DNA from: CAVQND01 sp049518415
Lineage (GTDB): Bacteria; Verrucomicrobiota; Verrucomicrobiia; Limisphaerales; UBA8199
Length of the DNA stretch: 64,000 nt
Assembly: GCA_049518415.1 (NCBI GenBank)
Contig: JBEKRX010000071.1
Coordinates: 23,440 to 87,439 of the forward strand
Direction: 5' to 3'
Shown piece by piece: positions 16,185 through 24,830 of the stretch (positions are counted from its first letter, which is position 1; each line of letters begins with the position of its first letter). Under the pieces are notes generated by a model. That model was given only the letters and a program-made list of their open reading frames with translations, had not been told where the DNA came from and ran no database searches. The position numbers and the translations under genes were made by a program.

Positions 16185-16220
16185 GTGACGCATCATGCAT
16201 CACACTTTATGGAGCGTCAA
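16185..16220 (-). promoter_or_regulatory. vapB promoter with palindromic operator
   Basis: On the minus strand, TTGACG (16220-16215), a 17 bp spacer and CATGAT (16197-16192), then 9 nt to the ATG. The -10 box is the centre of an imperfect 19 bp palindrome, gtgacgcatcatgcatcac (16185-16203), a likely site for VapBC autorepression. The first transcribed base would be within a few nt of the ATG. Confidence 0.6.
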
Positions 16221-16403
16221 GACCGTTCTGCGGCAACTCTTCGAGAACGGAGGCCCGTCGTGATTGGCTACGCCGCGCAGTACGATGGGAATTAAATCGG
16301 TAACAGTTACGCCGCCCCTCGGCGGAGGTTGGCATTCGGGTACACGCGCATGTTCGCGCCTGGAGTTCGCGGCGCCGTCTGGCTTGCCAGGCGACGCCGG
16401 CCC

Positions 16404-19400
16404 TTATCGGCATTCGCTCCGCAAGGAGGTGACGGCGCAGAAGGCGGCGGTGCCGGCCAGTCCCGCGCAGCCCACCGCAATGCATCCCGCGCACGGAACC
16501 TGTCCGCCAGGCACAAAGCACAAGCCGCCGCAGGCATAGATCGAGGCGAGACAGGGGGCGACCCACTCGACTCCCCAGTCCAACATACAGAGGGTCCAGT
16601 CGGTGGTATCCAGCGTCAGCCTCCAGGTGCCCCAGGACTTGCAGCAGGGCAGTATCCCGCACCGGCCCCAGCGCTTGCAGCACGGTAATAATCCGTTGGG
16701 GTCGGTTTTGCTGAGGGGATTGTTGGCGCAGTAGGTGAAGCCGTTGCCCAAATTCGCCGGGTCGCCCCAGGAGCCGAGGCCGTCCCGGGAAATGAAACGG
16801 CCGACATTAGGGTCGAGGTAACGCGCGCGGTAATAGTAAAAGCCGGTTTCGGGAAGGTAGCGGCGGCCGGTGAACAGGCAGGAGTTGCCGAGGGCGGAAC
16901 TGCCGAGGAGCGCCCCCGAGCCGTTGTAGAACGACGGGGTGCCGTAGTCACCGTAACGGTATTGCTCGACCACATCGCCGCTGGTGTCGGTAACCTTCTG
17001 GATGCTGCCAAGGTCATCGGCGTGGTAATAGTAGCTTTGCGCCCCGCGCGTCATTTGGAGCAATTCGTCCACCCCGACACCCCAGACGTAAGTGGCGAGC
17101 GTCGCACCTGCGCCGTCTTGTTCCTCGATTTCCTGCGGGCCGGCGTAGTAAAAGCGGGTAACCACCCCCGCGACGGTTTGCTCGAGGCGCCGTCCGAAGC
17201 AATCGTACTTGTAGAGGTTGGTCAGCGTGCCGGCCGTGGTCTGGGTGAGTTGGTTGCGGTAATCATAACCCATCAGGCGCGGTCCGGCGGTGGTGAGATT
17301 GCCGTTCCGATCGTAGCCGCGCGATTCAAAAGGCGTGACCGTGTATTGGTTCATCTGGCTGTCGGCGGGCTCCGGCAACGTCGGGTCCATGAAGTACGTG
17401 CCTTGGCCCACCTCACCTGTCACCAGCAATCGATTCCCCGCGCTATCGAGCAAATAATCGGTAGTTTCACCCGTGGCGCTTACAGAACGGATGAGCCGGT
17501 TGACTGAATCATAAGTGTAGAGACAGGGAGCGGGCGGGGCCGCGAGTTGGTCCACCACCGCCGCTTGGTTGTCCATCGTATCCCAAGTGTAGGCGCGAAG
17601 GTCTATAGGCGTTCCGCCGGCGATTCTGGAGTGGAAGGTACTCGCCGGCCGGCGCAGAGCGTCATAACCCCAGTCCAGCCGGGTGCCATTGCCGTAGTCT
17701 CGCCGCTCGACGCGCGACGGGCCAAGGTAGAAGTAAGTGGCGATCGTCCCGCCGGCGTCTGCCACGCTCGCCTTGCGGTTCAGCCCGGCATAGGCGCAGG
17801 TAAGCTGGCGGCCCCCAGGATAGGCGCAGCTCAGCCGATTCCCGGTGCCGTCAAAAGCACTGACGATATTGCGGGCCGGGCCGGCCGGCAGCACTTGCTG
17901 GGTTTCGCGCACCAGGTCGGTTAACGAGTCGTAACCACGCGTTACCAGCGAGCCGTTGTTCTGAGCCAGCACGACGCTGGAAAGGCCGTCGTAGCGGTAT
18001 CGTTCGAACGTGGTGTTAGTCGCGACGCCGGGGCCGACCGTGACGGCGACGTCGGTAAGGCGGTCGAGCAGATCATAGGCATTGGTAATTCGATTTCCGT
18101 TGGGGTCGAGGCGCACGATCAGATTGTTGTGAAGATCGTAGAGGTTTGTCTCCCCGGTGGAGTCGGCCCACAGGGTGCGAATCCTGCGATCGAGCGCGTC
18201 ATAGGCATAGAGAGTGGCGTTGGCATTGGGATCGGTTTGGCCCACCAGGCGTGAATTGTCGTCCCATTCCTGCGAGGTCGCCACACTGTCGATAACCGTC
18301 CCACTCCCGTCACCCGTATTGGTCAGGAGACGTATCGTCTGCAACAGTCGGTTGAGGCCGTCATAGGCATATTGGGTCACGTTGCCGCGGGCGTCGGTTG
18401 TGGCCACCGTGTTTCCGCGCGAATCATAGCTGTAGCGATTGGTTCTCGAGGCATTCTCCACTACCTGCGTGAGTCGATTCAGATTGTCGTAGGAGTAGAG
18501 AGTGACGAAGGGCTGGACCAGATGATCCAGGTCCGATTTGTCGAGCTCGGTCTGGGTGACGGCGTTGCCGGCCAGGTCATAATTCCACACGGTGCTGTTG
18601 CCCTTGGCGTCGAGCGTCAGGCTCTGGCGGTTGGCGGTGTCATAGACCACGGAGTTCGTCTGATTATTATCATCGACCGTAGCCACCACCTGCGAGTTGT
18701 CGCTATAAAACGTCAACGTCGTCGCCAGGCCGTCACCAACCGGTGTCTGCGTTGCCGGGTCGAAGAACAGCAGGTCTTTGCGCACCGGCCGGTTCATGGC
18801 GTCGAAACCGAACCGAGCCTCGGCGAGCCGGGTATTCCCAGCGCTGCCCGGCAGGTCGGACAACTCACCCCAAGTCACGGTATTCGTGAGGTTGCCATTA
18901 GGATCGTAGTGATTGGTCTTCATGTTGCCCATCGGGTCCAGCACGGCCAGTTGCCGGTTGTAACCGTCATAAGTGTAGCGGGCGATTCTGGGCGAATCCT
19001 CGATTCCCTGGGCCGTTTGCGTGAGGTTCCCGTTGGCGTCGTAATCGTACTGAATGGTGGACTGGGCGGGGTCTCCCGGGGCGGCAATTTCACGGAATGG
19101 CAGGTCGCGCTCGTCAAAGGACCGTTGCACGAGGCTGGCGGGCTGATGCCCGTTGACCGCTTCGGGCCGGCGCTCCAGGATGGGGTTGCGATTGGCATCG
19201 TAACCGTATTCGGTGACGATGAACTGAGTGCGGGCGGGGGCGGGGATTTCCGCAAGGGTCAGCACGGTGTTGGCCAGGTTCTCTCCCCCCTCCTCCTCGA
19301 CTTTGCAGATGACACGGTTAAGGATTTCATACTCCTGGAGGGTGGTGAAATGGGTGTTGGTGGCGACCAGGAGGCCGGTGCCATCCCGGTTCTGGCGATC

Positions 19401-21536
19401 GGTCCGGACCACGTTGTTGTTGGCATCGTACCAGGTGAGCTTTTCATAGCGGATGCCGCCGCCGTCGCTGATTTCGGGAGGCAATGCCGGAGACAATTCC
19501 TGGACGGTCTGATCGAGGGCATTCACGGTGTAGAGGGTGTCATGGCCGGCCGGGTCCACGAGCCGGGTCAGGTTGCCAACGGCATCGTGCTCATAGGTGT
19601 TCGTCAGCGCTAATCCGTCGGCATCGACAATTTGCTCGCGCAAATAACCGGTCTGAGGACCGCTGGTGTAATACGTGAACACGTCGCGCCGGCGATAACT
19701 GCTGCCGTTGTCCGGCCAGATATGCGCCGTCATCTGACCGAAGCTGTTGTACTCCCATTGCTCGGTGCTGGAGGCAACTGCATGGACCGTGTTGGTCCGG
19801 TTTCCGTTGGCGTCGTAGGCGTGCAGGGTGACGTTGCCGCGAGCGTCGGTCTGGCGGGTGGCGAAATTGAAGCCGCAGCAGCCGCCAAAGCTGGTGTCGT
19901 ATTCGAACGTCTCCAGAAGCTGATCCTGGTCCCCGCCCGGCGCCCCCGGTTGGCGGATTTGCATCCGGAGATTTCCCCGTGCCCGCGGGTCGGCTTGCGG
20001 ATTGAGGTCACCTTCATAAAGCCGCAGGGTGACATCGCCAATGGGATGAGTCAGGCTGACCAGCAGCGAATCCCGGTTCCAGGCGAAGCGGGTTTCGAAC
20101 CAGGGCGGGTCATTGGTGCGCAGCGGGTTGACAGGGCGATTCTGGGTTTCGGTCGTAAGCAGTCCCGGCACTGCCCGGCCGGTGAACACACGGCGGTTGA
20201 CGCAGCGGTTGGCCGCGTCAAAGGTCACTTCGCTGCCGTTGCCCACCCGGTCGTTGACGATGGCCTTGACGAAGGCGTATTGGTTGTCCGCGCCCGGCGA
20301 AAGCGGCACGTAACAAATCATCAACTGGTCGGTGCTGTAGCCCCAGGCCTGGCTGACGACCCGGTCGAAGTTGAAGTCCGCGGGGTCTTGGGTAGCGGCG
20401 TAGGTGTTCTGCAGCCAGGTTTGGCCCTTGGAATCCGTAATGCTCAGCAGGTTATGATTTAAGGCAGGTACGGGGAGGCCCTTGGAGTAGGTATAGACGG
20501 TCGTCTTGCCACTGGGATAATCGTTGCCGTTGGTGGTGCCGGTGACCACTGGCGAGGTGACCGACTTCAAATCCCCAGCGTCACCCTCGGCATCGCTGTT
20601 GCTGTAGTAAGCGTAACGAACGGTCCGCCCGAGGAAATCGGTGACCGTGGCGATGAATCCATCCGCGTTATAGCCAACCATGAGGGTCCGCCCCAGGCTG
20701 TCGGTCACCGTGATCAAGCTTCCCAAGGCGTCGTAGGCAAAAACCAACGCGTTTCCGTTGCGATCCTCGATGCGGTTGATCTTGCCCTGCGGCGGGCTGC
20801 CGTCCAGGGGCAGGAATTCCCACAACCCGTTGTCGGGGAATCGCAGCCGGAAGACACCGTTGCTAAAGGAGCCGACGCGGAAGAGGCCATCGGCGGCGAA
20901 CCAGCCACCCGGCTGGGGAGAGAAGACGTCGGCCCGGGTGTTGCCGTCGTACACCACCACATTGGGCCCATGCGGTTGGATGCGGATATTGTAGGCATAG
21001 TCCCAGCCGTTGCCCTGGGCAGTGGCGGGCCCCAGGCGCGAGCGATACTTGCGCGCCCACAGCAGGTCCAACCCGCGCCCTTTAATGCGCAGGTCTTCCG
21101 CCTCGCAATGGACTTCCCCCGAGAAGAGGTAAATATAAGGCGTGGTTGTCGGCAGGGCCGAGCAACCCCCGCAGGCGCACGGTTCCGCCGGGGCGCGCTC
21201 CGGCGGTTCGACCAACGTGCCGTGCGGCAACGCAAGCCGGTAAAACTGGGGCGTGAGCAGCGGACTGGGTTCGGACCACACCGCGGGGCTGGTCCCGGCC
21301 ACCACGATGGCCCGGTTGGACCAAGCCCCGAGCACGAGGTCCGCACGGGATTGCACCTGATAGACACACCCGGGGGGCGTGGGCCAGTTCAGAGCGATGT
21401 TCGCTTCGTGGCAGGTGATGGCGAGTTGCGGAGCGGCAAGCAGCCCCGACTGACTTCCCAGCATGAGGATGGCGTGCCCGATCCGCACTCTCATCGACTT
21501 CCGCTTTCGGTCGTGGAGCGAACCCTGAGCTTTCAT
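16404..21536 (-). CDS. Large RHS/YD-repeat protein with cysteine-rich C-terminus
   Basis: About 1710 residues from ATG 21536 (another ATG at 21494; the open frame extends to a TTG at 21605). A signal-like segment HAILMLGSQSGLLAA is followed by a beta-rich domain, a small cysteine motif CACGGC, and the RHS N-terminal part (VHCEAEDLRIKGRGLDLLWA, then FRLRFPDNGLWEF). More than 20 YD repeats follow, such as YDGLNRLLQ and YDALDRRIRT. The RHS core ends with YYRARYLDPNVGRFISRDGLG and NPLSKTDPNG. RHS proteins form a hollow shell around a C-terminal cargo, often a toxin. Here the cargo is a 95-residue tail with 14 cysteines and a hydrophobic glycine-rich end. No immunity gene is evident downstream (16204-16403 holds no convincing ORF). 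Confidence 0.93.
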   Translation of the reverse strand: MKAQGSLHDRKRKSMRVRIGHAILMLGSQSGLLAAPQLAITCHEANIALNWPTPPGCVYQVQSRADLVLGAWSNRAIVVAGTSPAVWSEPSPLLTPQFYRLALPHGTLVEPPERAPAEPCACGGCSALPTTTPYIYLFSGEVHCEAEDLRIKGRGLDLLWARKYRSRLGPATAQGNGWDYAYNIRIQPHGPNVVVYDGNTRADVFSPQPGGWFAADGLFRVGSFSNGVFRLRFPDNGLWEFLPLDGSPPQGKINRIEDRNGNALVFAYDALGSLITVTDSLGRTLMVGYNADGFIATVTDFLGRTVRYAYYSNSDAEGDAGDLKSVTSPVVTGTTNGNDYPSGKTTVYTYSKGLPVPALNHNLLSITDSKGQTWLQNTYAATQDPADFNFDRVVSQAWGYSTDQLMICYVPLSPGADNQYAFVKAIVNDRVGNGSEVTFDAANRCVNRRVFTGRAVPGLLTTETQNRPVNPLRTNDPPWFETRFAWNRDSLLVSLTHPIGDVTLRLYEGDLNPQADPRARGNLRMQIRQPGAPGGDQDQLLETFEYDTSFGGCCGFNFATRQTDARGNVTLHAYDANGNRTNTVHAVASSTEQWEYNSFGQMTAHIWPDNGSSYRRRDVFTYYTSGPQTGYLREQIVDADGLALTNTYEHDAVGNLTRLVDPAGHDTLYTVNALDQTVQELSPALPPEISDGGGIRYEKLTWYDANNNVVRTDRQNRDGTGLLVATNTHFTTLQEYEILNRVICKVEEEGGENLANTVLTLAEIPAPARTQFIVTEYGYDANRNPILERRPEAVNGHQPASLVQRSFDERDLPFREIAAPGDPAQSTIQYDYDANGNLTQTAQGIEDSPRIARYTYDGYNRQLAVLDPMGNMKTNHYDPNGNLTNTVTWGELSDLPGSAGNTRLAEARFGFDAMNRPVRKDLLFFDPATQTPVGDGLATTLTFYSDNSQVVATVDDNNQTNSVVYDTANRQSLTLDAKGNSTVWNYDLAGNAVTQTELDKSDLDHLVQPFVTLYSYDNLNRLTQVVENASRTNRYSYDSRGNTVATTDARGNVTQYAYDGLNRLLQTIRLLTNTGDGSGTVIDSVATSQEWDDNSRLVGQTDPNANATLYAYDALDRRIRTLWADSTGETNLYDLHNNLIVRLDPNGNRITNAYDLLDRLTDVAVTVGPGVATNTTFERYRYDGLSSVVLAQNNGSLVTRGYDSLTDLVRETQQVLPAGPARNIVSAFDGTGNRLSCAYPGGRQLTCAYAGLNRKASVADAGGTIATYFYLGPSRVERRDYGNGTRLDWGYDALRRPASTFHSRIAGGTPIDLRAYTWDTMDNQAAVVDQLAAPPAPCLYTYDSVNRLIRSVSATGETTDYLLDSAGNRLLVTGEVGQGTYFMDPTLPEPADSQMNQYTVTPFESRGYDRNGNLTTAGPRLMGYDYRNQLTQTTAGTLTNLYKYDCFGRRLEQTVAGVVTRFYYAGPQEIEEQDGAGATLATYVWGVGVDELLQMTRGAQSYYYHADDLGSIQKVTDTSGDVVEQYRYGDYGTPSFYNGSGALLGSSALGNSCLFTGRRYLPETGFYYYRARYLDPNVGRFISRDGLGSWGDPANLGNGFTYCANNPLSKTDPNGLLPCCKRWGRCGILPCCKSWGTWRLTLDTTDWTLCMLDWGVEWVAPCLASIYACGGLCFVPGGQVPCAGCIAVGCAGLAGTAAFCAVTSLRSECR

Positions 21537-21676
21537 AGTCTTGAGATTTGAGAGTTGTGGCCGCGAACTTTTTCGTGGCAGCCCCGTGAAGGCCCGTCGG
21601 AACAAACCGGAAACCCAGGCGCAACCTGAGATTTCACGCCAGTTCGTTTGCCAGGCCTCTTAGGGGCCGGTTTCAA

Positions 21677-21706
21677 GTTCTATCCGATCTCCCGGCTAAA
21701 AGTCAA
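21677..21706 (-). promoter_or_regulatory. Putative promoter of the RHS gene
   Basis: Reading on the minus strand, TTGACT (21706-21701) and TAGAAC (21682-21677) with an 18 bp spacer, followed by roughly 135 nt to the chosen ATG. It lies in the gap between the RHS gene and the FHA gene, both on the minus strand, and would drive the RHS gene separately. Confidence 0.45.
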
Positions 21707-21745
21707 TTTTTATCGGCGGCTGCGCCGGGCTGGGAGACCTGCGGG

Positions 21746-23155
21746 CTAGCGCGTGAGCCAGCCAAACTTTTCTTTCCTGGTCAGGTAGAGGAGGCCGAGG
21801 ATGTGCATGGCGACGGTCAGGAGGTAGAGGCTGGCCAGGGCCCAAAAGGCCTCGGCGGCGAAATACTCGAACAGCCTGGACATCGAGTGGGTGGCCAGCC
21901 CCCGGGGGAACAGTCCCCTGACGAGCAGGTCTCCCAGCCAACGCACCCCGAGCACGGCGCCCAGCAAGCAGAGCGTGACCAGGTATTCCAGAGGCGCTTT
22001 GCAGATCGCGGGCACCACCTGCAACGGATTGGCGGCCAGCACCGAGTCCAGGATGGCCACGGAAAGGAAGGCCATCGGGAAATAGAGCACACCCAGGATG
22101 AAGGTGGATAGGAGGAGAGGGACCATGGAGGACTCTTCGTTGGCGATGGCATACCAGGCCGCGGCGATGGCCGGCGCGAAGCAGAAGAGCGTCAACCCGA
22201 TGAACTTCAGGCCGGGAAGCAGGAGGTCCTGCCACAAATCCCCCATGCCGGGCAGGGGCGGCATTTCCTGCTCGTCCGCGGCCGCGGCGTGGATGATGTT
22301 CTGCAGGTAAGCAAACAGGTAGCCGAGGGCAATCACCTGGATGGCCAGCCCCCAACCAAAGGCCCTCGGAATCAAACCGTAGCTGCTGCCGCCCGATAAG
22401 GCGTCCAACGCGCCGAAAATCAAGGTCCCCGCGATCAGCACCAGCAAACCGCTGCCGCGCAACGGATAAGCGAACGCGCCGGGAAGCCGCGCCAGGAATC
22501 CCTCCTCGCCTCCGGGCCGGCGGACCGGCACTTGCACCGGCACGCATTCCACGCCGCAACTCCGGCAGAACTTCCTGGAGGCCCCTTCCGCAGTCCGCGT
22601 GGTCACACAGAGTTCGCAGAAATACCGGCCGCACTGAGGGCAGAGGAACCGTCCCGGGTTCCGGGGATGGAACTTGCACGGCTGCGACGGCGTGGCCGCC
22701 GTTGCAACAGCGGCCGGGGCGACTGGCGGCGCCACCACAACTGGCGGCGGCCCGGCGAGGACGGCCACTGGCGGGGCGGCGGCCACTGCCGGCGCCAGGA
22801 CGGCCCCCGCCGGCGACGGCAGGCGCACGGTCGCCGGGTCGGTTTTAGTGACCCTGATGACGACGGGCTTGTCGGCAGCGTACACCAGCGCCACGGCGCC
22901 CAGGTGAATCGTCTGGCCTGGTTGCAGCACTGCCTCCCGCACCGGGGCGCGGTTGACAAACGTGCCGTTAGTGGAACCCAGGTCCCGGAGGACGGTCGAT
23001 TGCTCGGTCACCACAATCTGGCAGTGAGAGCCGGAAACCGAAGGGTCCGTGAGTTTGAAGTCGTTGGCCGGGCCGCGCCCGAGGAGATTCACCCCGGGCT
23101 TGAGTTGGATTTCCCACGCGGCCGGAGAGCCGGGATTGACAACGAGCTTGGGCAT
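21746..23155 (-). CDS. FHA - zinc-ribbon - Yip1-like membrane protein
   Basis: 469 residues from ATG 23155. Domains in order: an FHA phosphothreonine-binding domain (residues 1-95: NLLGRGPANDFKLTDPSVSGSHCQI and LRDLGSTNGTFVN); a 60-residue Ala/Pro/Val linker; a B-box/zinc-ribbon cysteine cluster (about 160-205: CKFHPRNPGRFLCPQCGRYFC then KFCRSCGVEC); and a membrane region with about five helices resembling Yip1-domain proteins. The FHA part suggests reading Ser/Thr phosphorylation at the cytoplasmic face of the membrane; no Ser/Thr kinase lies nearby. The combination of all three parts is uncommon to my knowledge. An attccg/cggaat inverted repeat (23201-23216) lies upstream. Confidence 0.85.
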   Translation of the reverse strand: MPKLVVNPGSPAAWEIQLKPGVNLLGRGPANDFKLTDPSVSGSHCQIVVTEQSTVLRDLGSTNGTFVNRAPVREAVLQPGQTIHLGAVALVYAADKPVVIRVTKTDPATVRLPSPAGAVLAPAVAAAPPVAVLAGPPPVVVAPPVAPAAVATAATPSQPCKFHPRNPGRFLCPQCGRYFCELCVTTRTAEGASRKFCRSCGVECVPVQVPVRRPGGEEGFLARLPGAFAYPLRGSGLLVLIAGTLIFGALDALSGGSSYGLIPRAFGWGLAIQVIALGYLFAYLQNIIHAAAADEQEMPPLPGMGDLWQDLLLPGLKFIGLTLFCFAPAIAAAWYAIANEESSMVPLLLSTFILGVLYFPMAFLSVAILDSVLAANPLQVVPAICKAPLEYLVTLCLLGAVLGVRWLGDLLVRGLFPRGLATHSMSRLFEYFAAEAFWALASLYLLTVAMHILGLLYLTRKEKFGWLTR

Positions 23156-23387
23156 AGATTCGGCGACCCTTGCATGATTGGCGCCTGCTGGGCGCACTTT
23201 ATTCCGTTCCCGGAATGATTGTCGAGTGCAATCTTGAGCGCCGGCGCGCGACCCGGAGCAACACCCGAGCGGCTCGCGTGGGTTTACGCCGACGCACCTC
23301 TTTGGCCTGGCGGAGGGTTCCGGGCGTCCGGCCGGCAGGGTTAATGGTTATGCAGGCCGAGAGAGCGGTCGCTCTGCGGGTTTGAGG

Positions 23388-23416
23388 TTGACAAGGGGCC
23401 GGGGATTTGGATTAGT
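23388..23416 (+). promoter_or_regulatory. Promoter candidate with perfect -35 box
   Basis: TTGACA at 23388-23393 followed after 17-18 bp by attagt/ttagtt. The -35 is consensus, the -10 weak. It lies about 20 bp before the start of the secreted protein at 23438. Confidence 0.4.
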
Positions 23417-23437
23417 TCCGTGGCATGGGAGCAGGCT

Positions 23438-24604
23438 ATGAGAATGACGATGTATTTGTTGATGGCATTCTTGTTTCTTATTCCGCTGGCCGGGCGCGGC
23501 GCGCAGACAGCCAAGGCGAGGCTCTACTGCCTATCGGTCGTGTTAGACTCGGCCCTGGACGAGTACGGGGACATCCTGGAGGTCAGCAGCACCGGGGCGC
23601 CCGATGGCCTCGGTGAGTTGGTTCCCTGGGCGGGCGCGCAGCCGCCGGGCAGCGACCTAGTTCTCCCAGGAACAACCGAATATGTCAGCGACCTGGCGCT
23701 GAATGATATCTTTTATGGCCAGATGTATGGAACGATCAGTTTATACCTGCCATCCATCGATGACGGGTACGGCCACACAGTTGACGCAAACACCAATAGA
23801 TTTCCTGACTTTTTCGAGGTTTCACAAAGGCTGCAGGCGGCCACCACGTCCGGTTCCTGGAGCGTGGGCTCCTACGGCGGCGGCAGCATTTCCGCCGCTT
23901 GGAATCGTACGGCCGGGTCGAAGAGCGGCACCTGCCGGCTCGTGCTGACCGACACTTACGGTCAGCACTACGGCACGTTCCTCAGCGCGTTTGAAATCCT
24001 CGAATACGCCGGAACGATCTCCTACTCGCCCGGGTCGAACACGGTCTCGGGGAGCGTCAACCTCACGCAAACCGGCAATGCGGCAAACCAGCTCCAGGGC
24101 GCGGTCCAGTTCACGAAGGAACCCACCAACCGGTTCGACCAACTGACCCTGTCGCCCGGCGCGTGGACGGACGCGGCCCAGCAAACCCACATTTTTACGA
24201 ACCATCTTTTCCTGCGCGACCAGAACTGGCCTACGAACTACGCCGGGTACGTGGAGTTCGATAATGATGCCGACCCGAGCACGTTCTATCCGTGGTCGGT
24301 CTGGGTTCTCGCGATCGACGACCTCAACGACGCGAACCACAACGGAATTCCCGATTTCAGCGATGATCCGGCGCCGGCCCCGCCCCGCCGGCCGCAGTTG
24401 TCCCTGGCAGCCAGTTCCACCAACTTGCTGCTGACGATTCGCGGCGATGTGAGCCACCTGCATCAGGTGCAGGAGGCGCTCTCGCCGGCTTCGACCAACT
24501 GGCAAACGGTGGTTTCGGTGACGCTGACAAACGACCCGCAGGTGGTCTTGCTGCCACTGCCTTCAGAGAGCCGGGCGAAGTTCTGGCGGGTGCTGGCGCA
24601 ATAG
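23438..24604 (+). CDS. Secreted protein of unknown function
   Basis: 388 residues from ATG 23438; a GTG at 23420 would add six residues. A signal peptide is clear (MYLLMAFLFLIPLAGRGAQ). The mature part is beta-rich and Asn/Thr/Ser-rich, with an EF-hand-like stretch DDLNDANHNGIPDFSDDPAP near residue 305 (thrombospondin type-3-like calcium loop). The C-terminal 70 residues (LSLAASSTNLLLTIRGDVSHLHQVQ to FWRVLAQ) resemble the C-terminal beta domain seen on other exported proteins here (compare 1342-3609 and 35794-37287). No enzyme motif was recognised. It is probably surface-exposed or secreted. Monocistronic; repeat F follows. Confidence 0.75.
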   Translation: MRMTMYLLMAFLFLIPLAGRGAQTAKARLYCLSVVLDSALDEYGDILEVSSTGAPDGLGELVPWAGAQPPGSDLVLPGTTEYVSDLALNDIFYGQMYGTISLYLPSIDDGYGHTVDANTNRFPDFFEVSQRLQAATTSGSWSVGSYGGGSISAAWNRTAGSKSGTCRLVLTDTYGQHYGTFLSAFEILEYAGTISYSPGSNTVSGSVNLTQTGNAANQLQGAVQFTKEPTNRFDQLTLSPGAWTDAAQQTHIFTNHLFLRDQNWPTNYAGYVEFDNDADPSTFYPWSVWVLAIDDLNDANHNGIPDFSDDPAPAPPRRPQLSLAASSTNLLLTIRGDVSHLHQVQEALSPASTNWQTVVSVTLTNDPQVVLLPLPSESRAKFWRVLAQ

Positions 24605-24715
24605 GGAGCCCAGGAGTTGGGGCCACGACGGCCAGGAGGCGAAGGCGTCCGTCATAACCTTTTTCCTTTTGCGAAGATTCTTTGCGCCGGCGCCCGGCGC
24701 GTTTGCTCACGAGTC

Positions 24716-24830
24716 CTCTGCGGCGCGGAGGGGCGCTGCTTAGCGCGGCGGGGGAAGGCTCCCGTTGCTTGCCTGAGGAGGGAATTCTCCCTGGACTTTG
24801 GTTGCGCCCGCCCCGCGCCAAGGGCTAGTA
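24716..24830 (+). repeat. Interspersed repeat family F, copy 1
   Basis: About 115 bp including gcgcggcgggggaaggctcc and ctgaggagggaattctc. An inverted copy is at 48507-48620, about 85% identical by eye. It lies between the convergent ends of the secreted protein and the pseudopilin-like gene, and its last bases touch the stop of the latter. Confidence 0.8.
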
